Below are positions 1-5,634 of a DNA stretch of 5,634 bases, in pieces. Origin of the DNA: an uncultured Coriobacteriales bacterium (lineage in GTDB: Bacteria; Actinomycetota; Coriobacteriia; Coriobacteriales; UMGS124); contig CAIFEU010000031.1 in NCBI GenBank assembly GCA_903789505.1, forward strand, positions 14,165 to 19,798, written 5' to 3'. How positions within the stretch are numbered: the first letter of the stretch is position 1; each line of letters opens with the position of its first letter. The position numbers and the translations under genes are program-made. The notes under the pieces were generated by a model. It had not been told where the DNA came from. It saw only the letters and a program-made list of their open reading frames with translations, and ran no database searches.

Positions 1-68
1 CCCCCCCGGGCGCCCCCGCCCCCCCCCCCCCCCCCCCCCCCCCCCCCGCGGGGGGCCCCCCGGGGGGG
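1..68. repeat. C/G homopolymer tract with 29-C run
   Basis: The first 68 bases contain only C and G. There is an uninterrupted run of 29 C at 19-47, then G6 at 50-55, C6 at 56-61 and G7 at 62-68. Read on the minus strand, downstream of the helicase stop, this is C7-G6-C6-GCG followed by a long G run, so strong perfect GC hairpins can form. It could be the stem of an intrinsic terminator for the helicase gene, but no T tract follows. The long G run immediately after a hard hairpin, in the reading direction of the minus strand, is also what dark-cycle base calling or a badly resolved contig end would produce. I see the runs directly; the interpretation is open. Confidence 0.6.
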
Positions 69-188
69 CACCGGGGTCCCAGCAGGCGGGCCGCCGTGTC
101 GTCCGTTCTTACGCCTCACGTCCGGGCGCTCTCGCCGTCCCGGGCGTGTGCCCCCTCCCGAGCCGAGCCCGGCAGGGGACGTCGTGCG

Positions 189-2315
<2,127 letters not shown>

Positions 2316-2404
2316 ATTCACATGTCCAATCTGCGTAGCACGCGTGCGCACTTCGCAATGCGCCCGTCTGGTTCGGCGACTCCAAAGACACCGGTCGGCA
2401 TTCT

Positions 2405-2434
2405 CTTGCCGATCTTGGCCCCACCGAAGGCAAG
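2405..2434 (-). promoter_or_regulatory. Possible hairpin in helicase leader
   Basis: On the minus strand, CTTGCC and GGCAAG (6-bp perfect stem) enclose 18 bases that can pair further in part. It lies about 90-120 bases upstream of the helicase ATG. Long structured leaders are known for cold-shock helicases, but the stem is short and may be chance. Confidence 0.2.
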
Positions 2435-2499
2435 CGGGCTGATCCAATAGGCGTGCGTCGCTACGCAGATGCAACGTGAGGGGCGGCAACGGTGCATGC

Positions 2500-2528
2500 A
2501 TTATTCGCTTGGGTGCGTGGATTCCCTA
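2500..2528 (-). promoter_or_regulatory. Candidate promoter for the DEAD-box helicase
   Basis: On the minus strand an AATAAT hexamer (2505-2500) matches the -10 consensus at 5 of 6 positions and stands out in GC-rich DNA. A weak TTAGGG (2529-2524) lies 18 bases upstream as a possible -35. Transcription would start near 2493 and give a leader of about 175-180 nt. The -35 match is poor, so this is a suggestion only. Confidence 0.25.
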
Positions 2529-2716
2529 AGAGATGCGTAACTCGGCACAAGTCCTCATCTTAACGCCGTGCACCAAATTGTTTCGACTCTATTGCGGAGG
2601 TCTGATGGATTTCGCGAGATGCACATGATGGGCGGCCGAACGGGCGAAACCCTTGCCGGGCGAGGAGGAGGCCGGCGCGCGGCGCGCTGCGGTGGGGGCC
2701 GGAGTGGCAGGCTGCG

Positions 2717-2743
2717 GGCTGGCCACTTCATGACGAAATGCGA
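2717..2743 (+). repeat. Repeat copy 1
   Basis: Begins GGCTGGCCACTTC and has the perfect core ATGACGAAATG followed by CGA. In the plus frame the core reads Met-Thr-Lys-Cys-Asp, but no gene is evident. Confidence 0.65.
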
Positions 2744-2777
2744 CGCGGTGGCGCCGCCCGCCCCGAAATCCGCCCCC

Positions 2778-2804
2778 GGCTGGTCAACCCATGACGGAAT
2801 GTGA
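2778..2804 (+). repeat. Repeat copy 2 (one core mismatch)
   Basis: Begins GGCTGGTCAACCC. The core is ATGACGGAATG (one change) followed by TGA instead of CGA. The left arm is closest to copy 4, both with GGTCAA. Confidence 0.6.
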
Positions 2805-2920
2805 GCCCCGCGCTTCTCGCGAGTTTGGCCGGCTGAGAACGCGTCTTACGTCTTCCCAGGTCAGAAGCACCCTCTTCGTTTAGCGTCACGGGAGAGGCGG
2901 TGTCGCAGGGACGGCTAGCC

Positions 2921-2946
2921 TCGCATTTCGTCATGAAACGGCCGCC
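2921..2946 (-). repeat. Repeat copy 3 (inverted)
   Basis: On the minus strand it ends with the perfect core ATGACGAAATG plus CGA. Its left arm, GGCGGCCGTTTC, is one base shorter than in the other copies and resembles copy 1 just before the core (TTC). Confidence 0.65.
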
Positions 2947-2981
2947 AGAGGGCCCTCGTGGCCTCGCGAGCGGGGCGACGG

Positions 2982-3008
2982 TCGCATTTCGTCAAGTCTT
3001 GACCGGCT
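2982..3008 (-). repeat. Repeat copy 4 (inverted, with inner palindrome)
   Basis: On the minus strand it begins AGCCGGTCAAGAC, with core TTGACGAAATG plus CGA. It contains the perfect 6-1-6 palindrome GTCAAG-T-CTTGAC (2991-3003), which suggests a dimeric protein site at the left arm and core junction. It lies 78 bases beyond the permease stop codon. Confidence 0.6.
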
Positions 3009-3085
3009 ACCCGCCCCTCCTGCGGGACCTCGCCCCTTGCTCTCGTCGGTCGCCTGCTCGAGCGCAGCTACTCCCGCGCGGGGGC

Positions 3086-4027
3086 CTACCCGGCGATGCC
3101 CAGCGCCTGCACGACCAGCCCAATCACGACCGAGACGGCGAACAGGCCGACCACGATGGCGACGACCTCGCGGTGGCGGTGGTCCTCCTGGAGCAGCACC
3201 AGCAGGCCGAGGCCCCCGCTTGCCGAGAGGCCGGCGATCGCCGCGCCGAAGGTGATGACGCCGTCGACGTAGAACTGGGTGATTGCGACGCTGGCGGCGC
3301 AGTTGGGAATCAGGCCCACCAGGGCGGCGATCACGGGCTGCAGGGCTTCCTTGTCCGACAGCCACCCCGCGATGACGTCCTGCCCCACCAGCGCGAACGC
3401 CAGCGCGATCGCGAACGAGACGACCAGGATGAACAGCGCGATCTTGAGCGTGTGCACCAGCGGGTGCAGCAGCACGGTGCGCGCGGTGAGGCGCTCGTGC
3501 TCGTCGTGGCCGGCGGGCTCGTGGCCGCAGCAGCCCTTCTCCGCCAGCGCGGTCTCGTGGTGGTGGCCCGGCTCGTCGTGACCCTGCTCGAGCGCTTGCT
3601 CGTGCTCGAACACCGCGCGGTTGCGGCGGTGGAACACCAGGTCGAGCGCATAGCCCACGACGATCGCGCAGACGAGCTTCGTCAGGATCAGCGGCAACAG
3701 AGCGCCGGCGGCGGCAGGGTCGCTCAGCAGGATCGGGATGGCCTCGTCGCTGGTGGCGATGAAGATCGCGAACAGCGTGCCGATCGTCACGAGCCGCTGC
3801 GAGTACAGGGCGCTGCCCACGACCGAGAAACCGCACTGCGGGATCACGCCGAGCAGCGCGCCGAGCACCGGCCCCGCCTTGCCCGCGCGCTCCATGATGC
3901 GCCCCATGCGGTTGCCGAGCTTGACCTCGAGGACCTCGATGAGGACATAGATGACGAACAGCAGCGGGACCAGCTTGAGTGTGTCGAGCGCGGCGTCCGT
4001 GAGCGATTCGACGATGACCTCGGTCAT
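3086..4027 (-). CDS. Heavy-metal permease, ArsP_2 / putative 10TM exporter family
   Basis: A 313-residue polytopic inner-membrane protein that resembles the putative 10TM heavy-metal exporter family (ArsP_2, sometimes annotated as a putative manganese transporter). About eight hydrophobic segments are visible (about 14-32, 52-75, 80-101, 107-131, 187-214, 230-250, 255-280, 286-310) in two related halves. Each half carries a G-x-I-P-x-C-x-x-S signature: VIPQCGFS 61-68 and LIPNCAAS 239-246; the first half also has TSDEAIP 92-98. The halves are split by a loop (about 138-180) rich in His, Glu and Cys, including HHH 155-157, CCGH 166-169 and HDEH 174-177, a probable metal-binding site. The ATG at 4027 overlaps the TGA of the upstream Fur-family gene (ATGA) and has AAGGGAGG nine bases upstream, so the two are translated together. 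This pairing and the operators upstream point to metal-controlled expression. Metal identity and direction (export or uptake) cannot be read from sequence. Confidence 0.85.
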   Translation of the reverse strand: MTEVIVESLTDAALDTLKLVPLLFVIYVLIEVLEVKLGNRMGRIMERAGKAGPVLGALLGVIPQCGFSVVGSALYSQRLVTIGTLFAIFIATSDEAIPILLSDPAAAGALLPLILTKLVCAIVVGYALDLVFHRRNRAVFEHEQALEQGHDEPGHHHETALAEKGCCGHEPAGHDEHERLTARTVLLHPLVHTLKIALFILVVSFAIALAFALVGQDVIAGWLSDKEALQPVIAALVGLIPNCAASVAITQFYVDGVITFGAAIAGLSASGGLGLLVLLQEDHRHREVVAIVVGLFAVSVVIGLVVQALGIAG

Positions 4028-4599
4028 GCGAGCTCGCCTCCCTTCGCGGCGTCGCGCCCGTCCGCGCGACTGCCGCCCTTCGTCGGATGGATTCCCTCGC
4101 GCCTGCTCGCGGCGTCGGGCGTCCCGGTGGCCTCTGCCCCGGCGGCGGCCTCGTCGGCGGCGGCGCAGGCGGGGCAGAGGCCGTACAGGACGGTCTTGAC
4201 CGGGTCGATGCGCACGTGATGCTCGGCGGCGAAGTGCGCATAGAACCCCTCGAGCTCCTGACAGCGCACGGGCACGAGGGTGCCGCACTGCTCGCACCTG
4301 AGGTAGAAGCAGCCGCGCTCGCCCCGGTCGTCGCCGTCCCCGCGCTCGACCATGCGGTACCCCGCGGCGCCCCCGTCGTCGGTGGAGCAGCGCGTGACCA
4401 GGCCGTCGGCCACCATGCGGTCGAGGTTGCGGTACACGGTCGCCACCCCCACGCCGCACCCGCGCCGCGAGAGCATCTCGCAGACCTCGCGCGCCGTCAC
4501 GTACTCGCCGGAGCGCTCGGCCAGGCAGGCGCGTATCAGCTCGCGCTGGCGCGTCTGGTAGTGCCTTCCTCCCGCTCCCGACCGCTGCGCTGTCGCCAT
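4024..4599 (-). CDS. Fur-family metal-responsive transcriptional regulator
   Basis: A 191-residue DNA-binding repressor of the Fur/Zur/PerR type. The N-terminal winged helix spans about 13-85, with the recognition helix region VATVYRNLDRMVADGLV 52-68. The dimerisation/metal domain has both structural zinc pairs, CEQC 102-105 and CPAC 142-145, plus H122, H127 and H128. The usual His cluster just before the first CxxC is missing: the segment reads GCFYLRC, with Cys97 and Tyr99 where His residues are expected. A 46-residue Ala/Gly/charged tail (146-191) follows the last CxxC, making the protein longer than the typical 130-160. The ATG at 4599 has AAGGGA nine bases upstream; a GTG at 4626 lacks a binding site. 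It is followed with 4-bp overlap by the permease and preceded by two Fur/Zur-type operators, so autoregulation is likely. Family sure; Fur versus Zur versus other undecided, though the operator sequence slightly favours Zur-like recognition. Confidence 0.93.
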   Translation of the reverse strand: MATAQRSGAGGRHYQTRQRELIRACLAERSGEYVTAREVCEMLSRRGCGVGVATVYRNLDRMVADGLVTRCSTDDGGAAGYRMVERGDGDDRGERGCFYLRCEQCGTLVPVRCQELEGFYAHFAAEHHVRIDPVKTVLYGLCPACAAADEAAAGAEATGTPDAASRREGIHPTKGGSRADGRDAAKGGELA

Positions 4600-4651
4600 G
4601 GCGTCGCGTCCCTTCGCCCGCCGCACGAGGTGCGTTTGGCGGAATAGAAAA

Positions 4652-4666
4652 TGAGAATCGTTTTCA
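4652..4666. promoter_or_regulatory. Fur/Zur-type operator, proximal
   Basis: TGAGAATCGTTTTCA is a 7-1-7 dyad; on the minus strand it reads TGAAAACGATTCTCA. It agrees with the Fur-box TGATAAT-N-ATTATCA at 11 of 14 arm positions and is also close to actinobacterial Zur boxes of the TGAAAAT/ATTTTCA kind. The symmetry extends outward (AATAG ... CTATT at 4642 and 4667). It sits about 53 bases upstream of the regulator ATG, in the right place to block its transcription. Confidence 0.75.
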
Positions 4667-4725
4667 CTATTTGCGGCTGGACATGGTAGACCACGCCTGC
4701 CGCCCTGGGGCTGGGGCGCGCGAAT

Positions 4726-4740
4726 TGAGAATCGTTATCA
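4726..4740. promoter_or_regulatory. Fur/Zur-type operator, distal
   Basis: TGAGAATCGTTATCA differs from the proximal operator at one base and matches the classical Fur box at 12 of 14 arm positions. Its centre is 74 bp from that of the proximal site, about seven helical turns. A TATGAT hexamer on the minus strand (4742-4737) overlaps its edge and could be a -10 element, but no good -35 is visible. Confidence 0.75.
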
Positions 4741-4768
4741 TAACGAGCACACAAACAGAGGCGTCGCC

Positions 4769-4789
4769 CGCCGGAGCACGGCACCGGCG
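4769..4789 (-). terminator. Weak GC hairpin after TraX gene
   Basis: On the minus strand CGCCGG and CCGGCG form a 6-bp stem with a 9-base loop, 18 bases after the TraX stop. No T run follows directly (a TGTTTGTGTG stretch comes about 14 bases later), so termination activity is uncertain. Confidence 0.25.
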
Positions 4790-4806
4790 CGCCGACGCGA
4801 GCGCCG

Positions 4807-5619
4807 CTAGAACACCAGCGCGTGTATGCCTGCGAGAATCAGCAGGTGACCGGGATAGAACGCGTAGAAGAAGTACTTCATCCCCCTGCCGCGCTTCCCG
4901 TTGTAGAAGAGGATCAGTGCCAGGCCGATCAGCGCGTACATCTCAATCCAGCGCGCGTTGATCAGGCAGTACAGCACGGTGCACGCCGCCCCGCACGCCA
5001 CCTGGGCGAGGCGATGCTGGCGCGTGAGGTACAGCGACCCGCCGAGCAGGATGCCGAACCACGAGTAGTCCGACGTCAGGCGGATGTCGACCACGGCTCC
5101 CGCCGCCAGCAGCGCGATCGTGACGACGTCACCGGCCCAGCCGGGCAGGCGGTCGCCCTCGGCCCTGCGGATCGAGTCGCCCGCCCACAGCGCCATGAAG
5201 CACACGAAGAGCGTGTACATCACGTTGGTGTCGGCGACGAAGCTGATCTTGCCGTCGTTGAGCGCCAGGTCGAACGGGATCTCGCTGACCAGCGCGAACA
5301 GGAACAGGCGCAGCGCGTAGCGGGGGCGGTTGTGCGTGTGGGCGAGGCCCTCGGTCAGCGCGAAGCAGAACAGCGGGAACGCGATGCGGCCGATGTCGCG
5401 CATCGCGTTGTACGCGTTGGCCCACGTGACCGCCGCCGCGGTGCCCCTCAGCGCGAGGAACTCGGGATAGACCAGCGTTATCGCGACGTGGTCCACCAGC
5501 ATCGTGACGATGGCGACCCACTTGAGCATCGTGCCATCGAGGAGCTGCCAGGGCCGTGCGGCGCGCGGCGCCCGCACCGGGGCCTGCGTCCGCGCGACGG
5601 TGTCGTTTCTGCTGCCCAC
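4807..5619 (-). CDS. TraX-family integral membrane protein
   Basis: A 270-residue multi-pass membrane protein of the TraX family. The founding member, TraX of the F plasmid, is needed for N-terminal acetylation of pilin; chromosomal homologues in Gram-positive bacteria are common and mostly of unknown substrate. Family features: LLDGTMLKWVAIVTMLVDHVA at the first membrane segment (26-46; Asp28, Lys33, Asp43-His44), RDIGRIAFPLFCFALTEG (74-91), an Arg-rich turn then LFALVSEIPFDLAL (107-120), and the closing KYFFYAFYPGHL (248-259) with a Tyr-Pro-Gly-His motif. About eight to nine hydrophobic segments are spread over 33-50, 76-92, 102-120, 131-147, 163-180, 186-198, 206-221, 226-239 and 249-268. 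The GTG start at 5619 has GGGAGGAG just upstream and keeps a short basic cytoplasmic N-terminus. No conjugation or pilin gene is nearby, so a housekeeping acyltransferase role on cell-surface material is more likely; this is inference. Confidence 0.9.
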   Translation of the reverse strand: MGSRNDTVARTQAPVRAPRAARPWQLLDGTMLKWVAIVTMLVDHVAITLVYPEFLALRGTAAAVTWANAYNAMRDIGRIAFPLFCFALTEGLAHTHNRPRYALRLFLFALVSEIPFDLALNDGKISFVADTNVMYTLFVCFMALWAGDSIRRAEGDRLPGWAGDVVTIALLAAGAVVDIRLTSDYSWFGILLGGSLYLTRQHRLAQVACGAACTVLYCLINARWIEMYALIGLALILFYNGKRGRGMKYFFYAFYPGHLLILAGIHALVF

Positions 5620-5634
5620 GGTGCTCCTCCCGAC

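Larger units (their letters stand above)
2717..3008. repeat. Four-copy symmetric inverted array of a ~27-bp repeat
   Basis: Four copies of a sequence with core ATGACGAAATG followed by CGA, and preceded about 13 bases earlier by GGCYGG/GGTCAA-like bases. Cores lie at 2730-2740 and 2791-2801 (plus orientation) and at 2924-2934 and 2985-2995 (minus orientation). The pairs have identical 61-bp offsets and mirror each other exactly about 2862.5. The DNA between cores is not clearly conserved, so this is not a simple long inverted repeat. 61 bp is close to six helical turns, so paired sites would face the same side of the DNA. Candidate roles: binding sites for a protein, a small mobile or interspersed repeat, or a recombination target. 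I do not recognise the family with certainty. Confidence 0.7.
2316..3085. other. 770-bp gene-free region between permease and helicase
   Basis: I find no convincing protein gene or structured RNA gene here. Short open frames exist (about 2568-2804 plus, 2728-2934 minus) but have no good ribosome binding site, no recognisable domain, and begin or end inside repeat copies. The right part (2717-3008) holds the four-copy symmetric repeat array. The part near the helicase (2316-2505) is less GC-rich and is probably its promoter and leader. No clear T-tailed terminator follows the permease stop at 3086; the minus strand there starts with a short GC palindrome (CCCGCGCGGG). Confidence 0.7.

Noticed and set aside
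2316..2501. 62-residue N-terminal extension of the helicase frame
   Set aside because: It precedes the Q-motif region, has no helicase homology, and the AT-richer DNA with a -10-like element suggests a leader.
2568..2804. 78-residue plus-strand small protein
   Set aside because: GTG start without a convincing binding site, Arg/Gly-rich middle as expected of random GC-rich DNA, ends in repeat copy 2.
2728..2934. 68-residue minus-strand small protein starting in repeat copy 3
   Set aside because: No ribosome binding site, starts and stops inside repeat copies, and no recognisable domain.
2717..3008. CRISPR array, suggested by the 61-bp repeat spacing
   Set aside because: Only two copies in each orientation, with mismatches and a one-base length difference, and no cas genes; the orientation change in the middle does not fit a CRISPR array.
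2900..4219. 439-residue plus-strand open frame opposite the permease and regulator tail
   Set aside because: Composition is Arg/Asp/Gln/His-rich with no domain, and it lies antisense to a clear membrane protein; a GC-frame shadow.
2931..4241. 436-residue minus-strand frame overlapping the permease
   Set aside because: Arg/Pro/Gly-rich low-complexity translation with no motif; out of frame with the permease that has real transmembrane signatures and a coupled start.
4600..4626. Upstream GTG start for the Fur-family gene
   Set aside because: No purine-rich binding site before 4626, while the ATG at 4599 has AAGGGA nine bases upstream; the nine extra residues are not part of the conserved fold.

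Overview
The window is very GC-rich and carries four protein genes, all on the minus strand. Their start codons are ATG or GTG, and three of them have clear purine-rich ribosome binding sites. GC content, Shine-Dalgarno type and gene families fit a high-GC Gram-positive. I lean towards an actinobacterium of the Coriobacteriia (Olsenella/Collinsella-like), but this is inference from style and no marker gene proves it.

Read in the direction of transcription (right to left): (1) an integral membrane TraX-family protein (5619-4807); (2) a 207-bp gap with two nearly identical Fur/Zur-type operators (4726-4740 and 4652-4666); (3) a Fur-family metalloregulator (4599-4024) whose stop codon overlaps the start of (4) a polytopic heavy-metal permease of the ArsP_2/10TM exporter type with a His/Cys-rich cytosol-facing or lumenal loop (4027-3086); (5) a gene-free stretch of about 770 bp (2316-3085) with four copies of a roughly 27-bp repeat in an exactly symmetric layout, followed by the leader of the next gene; (6) a DEAD-box RNA helicase (2315-189) with a complete RecA-like core and a very long Arg/Gly/Asp/Tyr-rich tail built of tandem repeats; (7) a left edge of pure G/C homopolymer runs, including 29 consecutive C, that looks like a strong hairpin plus a possible sequencing or assembly artefact.

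The regulator and permease form a translationally coupled two-gene metal-homeostasis operon that is most likely autoregulated through the two upstream operators. The helicase and the TraX protein have no visible functional tie to it. The least explained item is the symmetric repeat array at 2717-3008: two copies in one orientation and two in the other, each pair offset by exactly 61 bp, mirrored about position 2862.5. The helicase tail is also notable: nine repeat units alternate almost strictly between two synonymous DNA versions, which suggests growth by duplication of a two-unit block.
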